Positions 45,375 to 57,626 of a stretch of DNA of 64,000 nt are shown one piece after another. The number at the start of each line of letters is the position of its first letter. Within the stretch, counting starts at the first letter, position 1. The notes below the pieces were generated by a model, which made no database searches, was not told the origin of the DNA, and saw only the letters and a program-made list of their open reading frames with translations. The stretch comes from Okapia johnstoni (taxonomy: Eukaryota; Chordata; Mammalia; Artiodactyla; Giraffidae). The DNA is taken from assembly GCA_024291935.2 (NCBI GenBank), contig CM044321.1, positions 61,808,985 to 61,872,984 of the forward strand, given 5' to 3'. The position numbers were made by a program, and so were the translations under genes.

Positions 45375-45628
45375 AGGAAAACAACAGAATGCGAAAGACT
45401 AGAGATCTCTTCAAGAAAATTAGAGATAACAGGGAAACATTTCATGCAGAGATGGGCTCAATAAGGGACAGAAATGGTATGGACCTAACAGAAGCAGAAG
45501 ATATTAAGAAGAATATCTTAATATCTTAAGGATACACAGAAGAAGTACAAAAAAGATCTCCATGACCCAGATAATCACAATGGTGTGATCACTCACTTAG
45601 AGCCAGACATCCTGGAGTGTGAAGTCAA

Positions 45629-46843
45629 GTGGGACTTAGGAAGCATCACTATGAACAAACTAGTGGAGGTGACAGAATTCCAGTTGAGCTGTTTCAAATC
45701 CTAAAAGATGATGCTGTGAAAGTGCTGCACTCAATAGGCCAGCAAATTTGGAAAACTCAGCAGTGGCCACAGGACTGGAAAAGGTCAGTTTTCATTCCAA
45801 TCCCAAAGAAAGGCAATGCCAAAGAATGCTCAAACTACCGCACAATTGCACTCATCTCACACGCTAGTAAAGTAGTACTCAAAATTCTCCAAGCCAGGCT
45901 TCAGCAATACGTGAACCATGAACTTCCAGATGTTCAAGCTGGTTTTCGAAAAGGCAGAGGAACCAGAGATCAAATTGCCAACATCCGTTGGATCATCAAA
46001 AAAGCAAGAGAGTTCCAGAAAAACATCTATTTCTGCTTTATTGACTATGCCAAAGGCTTTGACTGTGTGAATCACAATAAACTGTGGAAAATTCTGAAAG
46101 AGATGGGAATACCAGACCACCTGATCTGTCTCTTGAGAAACCTGTATGCAGGTCAGGAAGCAACAGTTAGAACTGGACATGGAAAAACAGACTGGTTCCA
46201 AATAGGAAAAGGAGTACGTCAAGGCTATATATTGTCACCCTGCTTATTTAACTTATATGCAGAGTACATCATGAGAAACGCTGGGCTGGAGGAAGCACAA
46301 GCTGGAATCAAGATTGCCGGGAGAAATATCAATAATCTCAGATATGCAGATGACACCACCCTTATGGCAGAAAGTGAAGAAGAACTAAAGAGCCTCTCGA
46401 TGAAGGTGAAAGAGGAGAGTGAAAAAGTTGGCTTAAAGCTCAACATTCAGAAAACTAAGATCATGGCATCTGGTCCCATCACTTCCTGGCAAATAGATGG
46501 GGCAACAGTGGAAACAGTGTCAGACTTTATTTTTTGGGGCTCCAAAATCACTGCAGATGGTGATTGCAGCCATGAAATTAAAAGACGCTTACTCCTTGGA
46601 AGAAAAGCTATGACCAACCTAGACAGCATATTAGAAAGCAGAGACGTTACTCTGCCAACAAAGGTCCGTCTAGTCAAGGCTATGGTTTTTCCAGTGGTCA
46701 TGTATGGATGTGAGAGTTGGACTATAAAGAAAGCTGAGCGCCAAAGAATTAATGCTTTTGAACTGTGGTATTGGACAACTCTTGAGAGTCCCTTGGACTG
46801 CAAGGAGATCGAACCAGTCCATTCTAAAGGAAATCAGTCCTGA
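45629..46843 (+). pseudogene. BovB reverse transcriptase, 404-codon frame
   Basis: The longest frame in the window. It carries the reverse-transcriptase domain: SVFIPIPKKGNAKECSNYRT fingers region, QAGFRKGRGTRDQIANI, motif A FIDYAKGFDCVN at about residues 138-149, GVRQGYILSPCLFNLY, and catalytic YADD at about residues 239-242. The apparent start is a GTG just upstream of a one-base deletion near 45648, not a real initiator. The frame ends with a shifted C terminus: a two-base loss near 46773 moves the true continuation ([20 protein letters not shown]) to the 46752-46970 frame. The catalytic residues look intact, but without endonuclease and C terminus the protein should not mobilise itself. 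Confidence 0.94.
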
Positions 46844-47118
46844 ATATTCATTGGAAGGTCTGATGTTGAAGCTGAAACTCCAATACTTTGGCCACCTGAT
46901 GCGAAGAGCTGACTCATTTGAAAAGACCTTGATGCTGGGAAAGATTGAAGGCTGGAAGAGAAGAGGCTGACAGAGGATGAGATGGTTGGATGGCATCAAA
47001 AACTCAATGGACATGTGTTTGAGTAAACTCTGGGAGTTGGTGATGTACAGGGAGGCCTAGTGTGCTGCAGTCCATGGGGTTGCAAAGAGTGGGACATGAC
47101 TGACTGACTGAACTGAAT

Positions 47119-49524
47119 TCCATGAACCCTTGTATTATCACTGTTCATTATGTGAATTAATATACAGAAGCAATTCTTACTAAATTTTGGCTCTTGGAAA
47201 TACAAATATATTTTCCATTTTTTGTGGTTCATTTTTCAGGATAAAGTCTTAGTTCAAGCTTTTTTCCATGATGTAGCCTGAAATGTTCATTGCCTTTTAA
47301 GTCCTCTTCATGTGATCTTTTCCTGATACCCATGATTATGCAGAAAGTGACCCGCTGGCTGTCTAGTAACTTAAATCTCTCCATAATACAGTTACTTCTT
47401 TACACATTCATCGTTTCTGACAGACAAAATATCTGTTTGCTGTAATTGTGTCTTTATCAGTCTTTCATTTCCATAATCTAGTACAACACTTGGCATTTTA
47501 AATGTTTATTCAAAAAAAAAAAAAAAGAAAAGAAAAGGAAGGCGACAAGGATGGATGAAAGTGTCTTATTTGGCTGTAAGAATAAACATTATGATAGCCT
47601 GGCTCCTGAACAGTGATCTTGCCCTTTGGCTGGTCTGCAGTGTTGACCACAGGGCTAGGACAGTGGCCAGAACTGAGTTTTTATCACAAAGGTGCCTCCA
47701 ACTTTCTGCTGTAAAGACTTCATCTCTAGGAGACCTTGTGCTCAGAAGTGCGACCCCACCCAGTTTAAATCTGTGCCTTGCAATTTCTTTTCTCCCTTGT
47801 CCCAGGGTCTTTACTTGGAACAGTCCCTGGAGAAATCAGTGTCCCACCTTTTCCTTGTATCAGGATGACTCCTACATGTGTGGGTGAGACAGTGAGACAG
47901 AGATGGAGGAAAAGATGGGGCTTGTACAGGAAGGGGAAGAAACCGATAGACCAGGATCACAGGAAAATTGTATTTCTTATTTCCGCAGTCAGAATTCTTT
48001 TACCTTTTAAATGAGGCTTAGTTTATAGCTTGTTTCCAGGGTGTTATCAGTACAAAGTTCAGCCCTCACATTTTGGCAATTAGAATCAGAGGGTAAACTT
48101 GTTTTCTAAGAATTATTAAGCAATTATCACCCTATTCTACTGATAGCCCATTCTGGATCTGAGTTCAGACAACATCACATTGAAATAGAACTTCACTTTT
48201 AACTGTTTGGAAAACACTTATTGATTCCCACCATCTTGACTCCTGGTCCTATTTCAAATATCTTCAAATTTCTGATAACACACACTGGCATTTTCTCAAG
48301 GTTAATTTTAACATGTTCTTTGTAAAGAGGCTGCTAAACACAGATCTCAGACACACCAAATCATTTGAGGATTTTATTTTTCCACATACTAAAAAAAGTT
48401 CATGTGTTTATGTTTGCATGATCCCCAAGTGGTCTTTAAGAAGAGAGTAGGCAGGTCAGTTCTCTAAATCTATCACTGCCAGAGCCCCAGGGGCAGACTG
48501 CGGTACTTGAGAACTCCGCTGTCAGGGCAATCTTCTCCGGACAAAACTTAAGCTGCAAGATTGCTAACTCAGCAGGTGCGGGGAGAAGCATAGACGCTGG
48601 CAGGTGCTAATAAAAAAAAAACCTGGAGGAGAACAAAGGGAGCCTTCTCTGCACTCCTCCAAATATGTCACCCACAGGAAGTCAGGCTTTGTCTGGGAGG
48701 CACGTGGGCTTCATCACGGCCCACTGGGCAGAACAAGATCAACGCTAGCCAATGTCCACAATGGGCTCAATGCAGGCTATTGTGGCGGCTGGAACGACTT
48801 GAGGGATGACAGCAAGAAAAACTCCACCTGTTCCTACATCCTGAAATGCCCGTGTCATCGAGTGGGCTGCTGGCCGCCTATCCCCTTCCCATGTCTAAGT
48901 CAGATTCAACCTAAAAATCTCCCAGGGTTATGCTGTCCTGTCTTAAGGATCGCCCAGCTTCTCCATTTCTTACATGTTCTCTGATATTCTGAAGTTAGAT
49001 CTGCACACAAACATGTGTGAGGGGCTGGGAGTGCAAAACAGAGCAGGCTAATTTCCAAGAGACTTACTGATTTAATTCCATTCCCTCCTACATCCCTGCC
49101 TGTCCTGATCATAGTTGTGTTTATAAGTTAGATCAGGTCGGTTTTGGAGCTTCCCCAGCTCCTCAGGCACACAGGTTTTGCATGGTATGTAGTTTTCTTA
49201 GGTTAAAAAGAATATAAATCAGATAAATAAAGGCACATTAAGGGGAGAGGAAAAAATCAGATTTTTTTTTCCTACATATAATACATGATGAAAGAAAAGC
49301 CTGGTGATTGGAGCAGAACAATTTGTCCTGATAAAAGACAGCCTCACCTCTGCAGGAAATACAGTCACCCTGCCTGCCTCATTTCTGCCTTCCCTATCCC
49401 CATCTTCTGGCACTGTGATAACCAAAAAGTGCTCCCATATGCATCTTCAAATACTCTCAGTTAAGATTCACCATGTAAGAGGAACATGCTTGTGATAGAA
49501 CAATGGCAGTGGATGCAGTGAATG
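47119..49524. other. Repeat-poor island
   Basis: About 2.4 kb with almost no recognised repeat. A possible L2 end lies at 47430-47510 (gtgtctttatcagtctttca then tagtacaacacttggcat), followed by a 15-A run at 47512-47526. 48480-48800 has higher GC and a 126-codon frame (48604-48984) without a recognisable domain. I see no exon evidence. Confidence 0.45.
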
Positions 49525-49534
49525 CCTGTCAGAT

Positions 49535-49730
49535 GTTGTTGTTTAGTTGCTAAGTCATGTCTGACCCCATAGACTGTACCCTGCCAGGCTCCTCTGTCCA
49601 TGGGATTCTCCAGGCAAGAATACTGGGTTGCCATTTCCTTCTCCAGGGAATCTTCCCCACCCAGGGATCAAACCTGCATCTCCTGCATTGGCAAGTGGAT
49701 TCTTTATCACTGAGCCACCTAGGAAGTCCA
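49535..49730 (-). mobile_element. Bov-tA SINE with TSD
   Basis: The TSD cctg[t/c]c[a/g]gat lies at 49525-49534 and 49731-49740, differing by two transitions. It has a ttgttgtttag tail complement. About 10 bp are missing from the body (actgggttgccatt). Confidence 0.93.
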
Positions 49731-49740
49731 CCTGCCGGAT

Positions 49741-50164
49741 ACTAAACCACATATTATTGCCTTACACTTAACCCTGGATACACTAATATCTAATGGAAGA
49801 ATTTCAGGCACTTGCTTGGGTGAATATTTGCAAGCAGATGAAACTTTCTGTGCTACTCAAATCACAGGAAGACAAACTGTTCATGGTTAGGTCAGCCCTG
49901 ACTGAGCCTCACTGTGGAAATCTCCATGAACTACAACACCAAGCAGTTCTGCTCCATCCTGTCAATTTCTTCAGCAGGGATGGCTTATCCATAAACTACA
50001 TAGTATTTCTTAGGGTTTGCTTGAGGACACAGCTGTACAGAACACAGTATAACTATCTTATCTGCCACTGCCAAAATTTATTTATTACTACATTATCTCG
50101 TGTAGTTATAAATTTATGTAGAGGAAATGTTTAAGCAACTGTATTATAAATGGGGGAGAGTAAC
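49741..50164. other. Unassigned stretch
   Basis: No element recognised. The 113-codon frame at 49793-50134 has no domain character. Confidence 0.4.
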
Positions 50165-50524
50165 AAACTGTGGTGCTGGAGAAGACTCTTGAGAGTCCCT
50201 TAGACAGCAAGGAGATCAAATCAGTCAATCCTAAAGGAAATCAACCCTGTATATTCATTGGAAGGACTGATACTGAAGCTGAAACTCCAATCCTTTGGCC
50301 ACTTGATGTGAAGAACTGGTTCATTGGAAAAGACCCTGGTGCTGGGAAAGATTGAAGGTGGGAGGACAAGGGGATGACAGAGGATGAGATGGTTGGATGG
50401 CATCACCGACTTGATGGACATGAGTTTGAGTAAACTTCAGGAGTTGGTGATGGACAGGGAAACCTGGTGTGCTGCAGTTCATGGGGTCACAAAGAGTAGG
50501 ACACGACTCAGCAACTAAACAACA
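50165..50524 (+). mobile_element. BovB LINE, 3' 0.36 kb
   Basis: 5'-truncated copy starting in the ORF at aactgtggtgctggagaaga and ending with an actaaacaacaac tail, unlike the actgaactgaact end of most copies. Confidence 0.93.
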
Positions 50525-50533
50525 ACAAAGGGA

Positions 50534-50759
50534 TATGGAGCTTCCCCGGTGATGCAGTGGTAAAGAACCCACCTGTCAATTAAGGAGACCTGGTTTCGAT
50601 CACTGGGTCAGGAAGATCCCCTGGAGAAGGAAATGGCAACCCACTCTAGTATTCTTGCCTGGAGAACCCCATGGACAGGGAGGGCAGCCTGGTGGTCTAC
50701 AGTCCATGGGGTCATAGCGTCAGATACAACTGAGAGATTGAGCATATGCACACACACAC
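50534..50759 (+). mobile_element. Bov-tA SINE with TSD
   Basis: Inserted at the tail of the preceding BovB. The TSD acaaaggga lies at 50525-50533 and 50760-50768. The tail is (CA)n at 50749-50760. Confidence 0.93.
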
Positions 50760-50768
50760 ACAAAGGGA

Positions 50769-51460
50769 CGCAAAGGGAAATAAATGAGGTCCTACACTAC
50801 ATTCAAACAGTTAGATGAGAATACCAGTGATCACTTAACTAGTGATAAGATAGACACACACACACAACACACTCAAAGATACTATAGATAAACCAAAATA
50901 AAATACTTAAATGAAATTAAAAGCCTCTTAGCTTTTTCATGCTATCATGAGGAAAAGATGAAGAGAGAAGGGATTTTTTTATTGATTGAAACTTGAAATG
51001 ATGGTATTTGCTTACAATTAACTAGATTGTTTTCTCTACATAGAGAATGTGGGCTTGACATAAATATATATTAATGTTTATTTGATACTTTTGAGTTAGA
51101 TCCTGAAAACCCATACAAGTTACATGTTTAGTAGCAAAACAGTGAGATGACTGAGGTTTATTTTCTCCTATGAATTTACAACATTCCTGTAAGTGGTATC
51201 AGGCAGATAATATTTAGAATCATCTTACAGGAGAAAAAATTATGTCTTCAAGAAGTTCAGTGATTCAGAAAATTGTAGATCGAAGATTAAAACCCAACTC
51301 ACCTTATTTCAAGTACGGTAATCATGAAAAGGCATTAGTTGCATGAAAGAATGGATGGTGTTAATTTAACTTTCCACCTACATTTTAATAGCTTTCAGTT
51401 TGATTATCTTTCTTGTCACTGAGTCAGTGTAACTCAATTGTTTCACTTTTCCTCACCATT
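50769..51460. other. Unassigned AT-rich stretch
   Basis: Contains a short (CA)n at about 50853-50867. Part of 51180-51310 weakly resembles MIR. Nothing else recognised. Confidence 0.4.
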
Positions 51461-51467
51461 ACTAGAA

Positions 51468-52517
51468 GCATTCATTTATTGGAAGGACTGATGCTAAAGC
51501 TGAAACTCCAATACTTTGGCCACCTGATGTGAAGAACTGACTCACTGGAAAAGACTCTGATGCTAGGAAAGATTGAAGGTTGGAGGAGAAGGGGATGACA
51601 GAGGAAGATATGGTTGGATGGCATCACCGACACAACAGACATGAGTTTGATTAAGTAGAGTACATCATGCTAAATATCCAGCTGGTTGAAGCACAAGCTG
51701 GAATCAAGATTGCTGGGAGAAATATCAATAACCACAGATACACAGATGACACCACCCTCATGGCAGAAACTGAAGAAGAACTAAAGAGCCTCTTGATGAA
51801 AGTGAAAGAGGAGAGTGAAAAAGTTGGCTTAAAACTCAACATTCAGAAAACCAAGATCATGGCATTCAGTCCCATCACTTCATGGCAAATAGATGGGGAA
51901 ACAATGGAAACAATGAGAGCCTTTATTTTGGGGGGCTCCAAAATCACTGCAGATGGTGACTGCAGCCATGAAATTAAAAGATACCTGCTCCTTGGAAGAA
52001 AAGCTATGACCAACCTAGACAGCATATTAAAAAACAGAGACATTACTCTGCCAACAAAGGTTCGTCTAGTCAAAGCTCTAGTTTTTCCTGTAGTCATGTA
52101 TGGATGTGAGAGATGGACTATAAAGAAAGCTGGCACCGAAGAACTGATGCTTTTGAACTGTGGTGTTGGAGAAGACTCTTGAGAATCCCTTAGACTGCAA
52201 GGAGATCCAAACAGTCCATCCTAAAGGAAATGAGTCCTGAATATTCATTGGAAGGACTGATGCTGAAGCTGAAACTCCAATACTTTGGCCACCTGATGCG
52301 AAGAACCGACTCATTGGAAAAGACCTGATGCTAGGAAAGATTGAAGGCAGGAGGAGAAGGGGATGACAGAGGATGAGATGGTTGTATGGCATCACTGATG
52401 GGATGGACTTGAGTTTGGGTAGGCTCCAGGAGTTGGTGATGGACAGGGAATCCTGGCATGCTGCAGTCCATGGGGTCACAAAGAGTTGGACACGACTGAG
52501 TGACTGAACTGAACTAA
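51468..52517 (+). mobile_element. Chimeric BovB: 3' segment joined to an internal-to-3' segment
   Basis: 51468-51653 matches the region just upstream of the BovB 3' UTR end. At about 51654 the text jumps back to the coding region near the pre-YADD block (agtacatcatgctaaatat) and runs to the normal 3' end. The second part keeps a 171-codon frame (51667-52182) in which the catalytic motif reads YTDD, not YADD. The heptamer actagaa at 51461-51467 and 52518-52524 brackets both parts. Confidence 0.9.
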
Positions 52518-52524
52518 ACTAGAA

Positions 52525-53559
52525 ATATTACTCTTTCTCTTCTATTGTCTAGAGTTCAGTTGTTTCATTTTGACTCTAATACCATGAATATTTGTCCTAA
52601 AATGTTTTTAGACATTACTTCAGAGATATTGCAAGAAAGAAACTATTTTATTACATGATACTGAATGATATTTTTATCTAGAGCAGAATTCTTCTACTAA
52701 ATAATTTTCAAAATGATACAAATATTTTGCTTTTGACTAAATGAATTTTTTGTTTATTTCCTTGGTGACTTTGTCATACAGGTGAATATGGCAAAACCCC
52801 ACTCAGAGCTCAAAAGAACAGCACACAGTGAACCAAATGTGAGGAAAGGAGCCAACACTCCAGGTGGAGGGAAACACAGCGGCAATTTGGTGCAATGCTG
52901 CTAGATACTGTTGGCTTCAAGTTAACCTTTTCATTCCCATGCTGACATAAACTCTCCATCTTTTGCTACACGTCTGCCGTTCCATGCTGAAGGACACCTC
53001 GGGGCTCTTGTAGCTGAGCAATGTGTCTGTGATGCATGTGGATGTTTTGAATCAAGACATTCATCAGAACCATGGACCTCACCTGCCCAACATAGGCCAA
53101 CTCTGAGACTGACTGACACAGTTCCTTCTTCCTATGTAGTGTATTAAAAATAGCAATAAACTTGGAGTCAGAAAGCCTGAGCTTGATACAGTGGACATCT
53201 ATTGGTTGCTCTAATGTTGTCCATGTGGGAATTTAAATATTTCAGTACAAACACCAAGAGATGACTGAGTACAAATTAACCCTAATCTTTCGAACAATTA
53301 ATTAGCATTTTGAGACTCTCTAATCGAGCCTCTACATGTCACTTTCAGAAGTGGTTACTCGCTTCACCTATCCTTATGTGAAAAGTACACTAGAGGATCT
53401 ACTGAGTAGCATAAAATACATCAGTAATAATTTGTTGCTGGTGAAATGTGTGATGCTCAAATTGGGTGAGGCTGATTAGGAATGCTATACAGTCATTTTC
53501 AGAAGTGAAGTGAGAAAAATCTAGCAGGTCTGGCAGTTTTGCCATGTGCCAACTGGAAG
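52525..53559. other. Unassigned stretch
   Basis: No repeat recognised. The 110-codon minus-strand frame (53399-53731) overlaps the L1 start and is not supported. Confidence 0.45.
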
Positions 53560-55095
53560 ACAAGAACATAAAAACAATCAAACGCTTAGGAATACATTTA
53601 ATGAAGGAGGTGAAAGATCTGTACAATAAGAATGACAAAACACTGATGAAAGTACTTGAAGAGGATGCAAATAAGTGAAAAGATATCCCACATTCATGTG
53701 CTGGAAGAATTAATAGTGTTAAAATGCCCATACTACCCAGAGTGAGCTACAAGGGCAATGCAATCTCTATGAAAATTCCAATGGAATTTTTCACAGAAAT
53801 ATTTTAAAAAATCCCCAAATTCATATGAAATCACAAAGGATCTTGAATAGTAAAAACCATTTTGAGCAGGAAGAACAATTAGAGGCATCACACTTCCTGA
53901 TTTCAAAATACATTACAAAGCTACAGTAATCAAAACAGTATAATACCAGCATTTAAAAAAAAAGATGCATGAAATGTGTTTAACATCACGAATCAAAACC
54001 TCAATGAGTCATCATCTTATACCTGTGAGATGGCTATCATCAAAAAGACAAAAGACAAGTATTGGTGAAGATGTGGAGAAAAAGGGATGTAAATTAGTAC
54101 AGACATGGAAAATGGTATAGTAGTTCCTCAAAAAAAAAGAAACTACCACGTGGCCCAGTAATCCCATTTCTGGGTATATCCAAAAGAAATAAAACCAGAA
54201 CCTTGAAGAAATACCTGCACTCTTATGTTCAGTTCAACATTATTCACAATAGCTCAGACATAGGAACAACTCAAGTGTCTACTGATGGATGATTGGATAA
54301 AGAAAATGTGCTATAAATATACACAGTGGAATATTTTTTTTTTAAAAGAAGGAAATCCTGTCATTTGTGACAACATGGATGAAGCTGGGGGACATTAAGT
54401 GAAATAAATCACTCAGAAAACAACAAATACTGCATAATATGGCATACATGGAATCTCCAAAAATTGGATTCATAGATTCAGAGAGTAGAAGGGTGGTTGC
54501 CGGGAACTGGGAATGGGGTAAATGGGGAGATGATGGTCAAAGGGTACAGACTTAATTATGGAGGATGAGTAAGTTCTGTCAATCTAATGTACACTATGGT
54601 GACTCCAGTTAATAACACTGTATTGTGGGACTCACCTGGAGGTACACTAGTTAACAATTTGCCTTGCAATGCAAAGGATGCAGATCCAATCCCTGGTCAG
54701 GAAACTAAGATCTCACATGCCGTGGGGCAACTAAACCCACGTGCCACAACCAGAGAGCCTGTGCACCACAACAAAAGATCCTGCATGACACAACAAAGAT
54801 CCCACGAGCTGCAACTAAGACCTGATGCAGCCAAATGAATACTAATAATACTGGATTGTGTACTTGTAATTTGCTAAGACAGTAGATGTTAAGTATTTCT
54901 ACCATTTACCCACATGACCCCATCACACACACAAATATTAACTCTGTGAGGTGATTGAAATGTTAATTAACTTGATTGTGGTAATCATTTCACAAATTAT
55001 ACTTGTATCAAAACATCATGTTTACACCACAAATATACACAATTTTTATTTGTCAATTATACCTCAATCAAGCTGGAGTGGAAAAAAAAAAAAAG
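53560..55095 (+). mobile_element. Old mammalian L1 (L1M), ORF2 end and 3' UTR
   Basis: Sense L1: ggaatacatttaatgaagga, gatgaaagtacttgaagagg, gttaaaatgcccatactacc, atcaaaacagtataatacca, then a jump to the tcaaaacctcaatgagtcat block, so several hundred bases of ORF2 are deleted near 53960. It continues with ccatttctgggtatatccaa, gataaagaaaatgtgctata, and the 3' UTR ttaataacactgtattgtg. It is split by a CHR SINE and ends with 13 A near 55083. Confidence 0.85.
54628..54843 (+). mobile_element. CHR-type SINE nested in L1 with 17-bp TSD
   Basis: Diverged CHR (caatccctggtcaggaaact B-box region, agatctcacatgccgtgggg and ccacgtgccacaaccagag body). The duplication aataa[c/t]actg[t/g]attgtg at 54611-54627 and 54844-54860 brackets it exactly. 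Confidence 0.88.
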
Positions 55096-55363
55096 AGAGA
55101 GACCAAATTTAAAGTCAATATGCACGTGATACCTGGAAAAATCTTCTGTTTCTGCCTCTAGGCTCACAAAGTAGTTGCCTGTGTCTTAACTGTATTTCTC
55201 ACCGCATTACTGTGCTTATGACTCTACATCTCTCTACCCCTTTGAGAGAAGAGTTCAGCAAGGGCAAGGGACTACTGATCCTCTGCACCTGTTTGGCACA
55301 TGGTTAGATGTGATACATGTGTCTCCAGGCATGAGCAATGAATGGTCTCTAAGCAGTATAACA

Positions 55364-55568
55364 GGCATTCCTGGTAGCTCAGTGGTAAGGAAGCCGCCTG
55401 CCAGTGAAGGAGGTGCAGGTTTAATCCCTGGGTTGGGAAGATCCCCTGGAGAAGGAAATGGCAACCCACTCTGGTATTCTTGCCTGGGAAATCCCATAGA
55501 CAGAGGAGCCTGGCGGGCTACAATCCATGGGGTTGCAAAGAGTCGGACACAACTTAGCAACTGAGCTT
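55364..55568 (+). mobile_element. Bov-tA SINE with TSD
   Basis: Complete. The TSD gc[a/g]gtata[a/g]ca lies at 55353-55363 and 55569-55579, with two transitions. Confidence 0.93.
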
Positions 55569-55579
55569 GCGGTATAGCA

Positions 55580-56106
55580 CCTGGAAGAGAACGTTACTGC
55601 CATCTGACAGTCCTACATCCAAAACCAGCCCAGCCACTTATATAACCTCTTTAGTCCATCTATTCATTTGTGATAATGGGTTACAGGCTTACGGGCTTAT
55701 TAAAATAACTGAAGTATCAATACTTTAACATTACAGCCGGCAGTTATTAGCATCCACATTGCATATGACTGATTAGGACTAGTTTGTCTGCAATTCATAC
55801 CTAAAAACCTGAGAATAAATGGAAAAATGGAGAAATAATATTCTTAATCCAGATAGATATATTGTCCATTTTTGACCCAGTCTATCTTAACCACATAATG
55901 TGAACTAAGCTCATTGTTTAAAATTTCCTAGAGGCAGCACAGCTGTATCAAGAGTGTGCACACAGTAACCAGAATCCCACACGTTGAGCACTTACATATG
56001 AAAAAAGCTTCTAAAACTTGACCCATAGGAACCAAAGCACACCAACACTTATGAACATTCTTATTTTTCTTATTCATTAGGATTTTCTTGCTTTTTTCTT
56101 TCATTT
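55580..56106. other. Unassigned stretch
   Basis: No repeat or exon recognised. Confidence 0.4.
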
Positions 56107-56115
56107 CAAAAGCAA

Positions 56116-56304
56116 CATCTATGGGGACTTCCCTGATGATCCAGTGGTTAAGAGTCGACGCTTCCAATGCAGGGGATGTGCGGGTTCAATCCATGGTCGG
56201 GTAACTAAGATCACTTATGCCTTATGGCATGGCAGGAAAAAGAAAGAAAGGAAGGAAGGAAGGAAGAGCAAGAAAAAAAGAAAGAAAAGAAAAAAAGAAA
56301 TACA
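56116..56304 (+). mobile_element. CHR-2-type SINE with purine-rich tail and TSD
   Basis: ggacttccctgatgatccag head, gggttcaatccatggtcggg B-box region, and a long (GAAA/GGAA)n tail at 56236-56300. The TSD caaaagcaa lies at 56107-56115 and 56305-56313. Confidence 0.92.
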
Positions 56305-56313
56305 CAAAAGCAA

Positions 56314-57626
56314 AGATACTTTCTTCCCTTCTTCTCTCAAGCCAATTGCCATCTAGGAGTGAGATGCGGTTCATGCTTCCTAAGCTTTAAAACTCTGGTA
56401 ATGATTATTTCAGAGATTGTATTGGGTCCAACAGACTGTTTTATCTACCTTGGAGAAACTGAAAATTTATATGAAACTCAACAACTGAAAGGCTAGTCGT
56501 GTCATAAAATACGAGAAACAAAGACAGAGAGACAAAGGAAAACCATCTCTGGAAGCTTGAAAGTCAGGCGTTTTTAACTGAAGAAGATTTGGAAGTGGTT
56601 GCTTTCAGAAGATATTAAACCTGACCCCTGATTTCATCAGGACTGTGCTCCAAAGGGATCCTTCTCCCTAGAAAGCTACAGACCAAGTAAACATGACAGA
56701 GATTGTCATTCCCCTTGTCACTCAGAAGAGCCATCTGCTCCTGAGTTAAAGTCATTTTCTATTAAATTCACCAGCAGGCTAATTAAAGAATGGCTGGAGG
56801 ATGCTGAAGCTGCCAGATGCTATGAAGATATATCACTGTCTTTTTATATGGTTAGGCAAACGTTTAATTAAACCTGCAGCTGCTGTGTGTCTGCTCAACC
56901 CACCAACACAGCTAAACCTCACTTACCTGAGAAAATCATTTCGTATTAGTGTCTTCCAAGAGGTAAAACAACTTAAAACAGACTTTGCTGAAATATTTAA
57001 TGCCTTTGTACATGATTTAATTAAATGCACCAGTAATTACATCAGGGCAACTTGAATCTGACTTTCCTTGGGGTTCCTGTTGTGTCTTCTGATATCTAAT
57101 CAGATGTCTCCTCAATGGCACCCTTCTTTGGAGGAATAGAATTACAGGAAGTCTAAGTATAGGAGTGGATGCTCAGCCTGTCTCTATTACATTTTACTTG
57201 GGCATATAAGTTTTAATGCATTTAAAAGGCCTCTTTTGGAAGAAAATTAGAGAATTCCAAGAGGAAATGGCAACGAAACACAGTGCCAGGATTTTCTTGC
57301 TCTAGAATTCTTGCTTATGACAAACAGAGTCATTAGCCAGCACTGTGGGCCTGTCCTGACCACTCTCTTTAAGAAAATTTTCAGTTATTTTCTTTGACCA
57401 ACAAAATTAAGTTTTGTTTGCATTTTCAACTTATGCACATTCTTCTCCTTTTTCATTGAGTAGCATAGTGTGATCACCAATGGATTTTAGCTGGAAATCA
57501 TGCTGCATATGACAAAATTCAAAAACAAATCTTAACTCATAATGGATGCTGACTTCAGGTCAAGAAGAAGACCACATCTGAACTGAGAGTCTTGTAGACT
57601 GGATATAGTCTCTCTCTCTCTCTTTT
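56314..57626. other. Repeat-free stretch with clustered homeodomain-type sites
   Basis: About 1.3 kb without a recognised repeat. Between 56700 and 57120 there are TAATTAA at 56780-56786, TTAATTAA at 56864-56871, an E-box CAGCTG at 56877-56882, TTAATTAA at 57017-57024 and TAATTA at 57034-57039. This looks like a non-coding regulatory block, by inference only. A (TC)n run lies at about 57610-57623. Confidence 0.45.

Larger units (their letters stand above)
43782..47118 (+). mobile_element. BovB LINE (RTE clade), near full length, inactive
   Basis: About 3.3 kb, close to the usual full length. Order: 5' untranslated region, apurinic-type endonuclease, linker, reverse transcriptase, C-terminal region, and a 3' end gactgactgactgaactgaa with no poly(A). 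The single long ORF of an active BovB is broken by at least two nonsense codons and four or more frameshifts. No clear TSD was seen, so the 5' boundary is approximate. It is the only copy in the window with both catalytic domains; all others are 3' fragments. Confidence 0.95.

Noticed and set aside
48604..48984. 126-codon frame in the repeat-poor island
   Set aside because: No domain, no start or splice context; codon use looks random. Conservation would be needed to revive it.
57610..57623. (TC)n as a regulatory GAGA tract
   Set aside because: Short simple repeat beside a SINE tail; no support for function.
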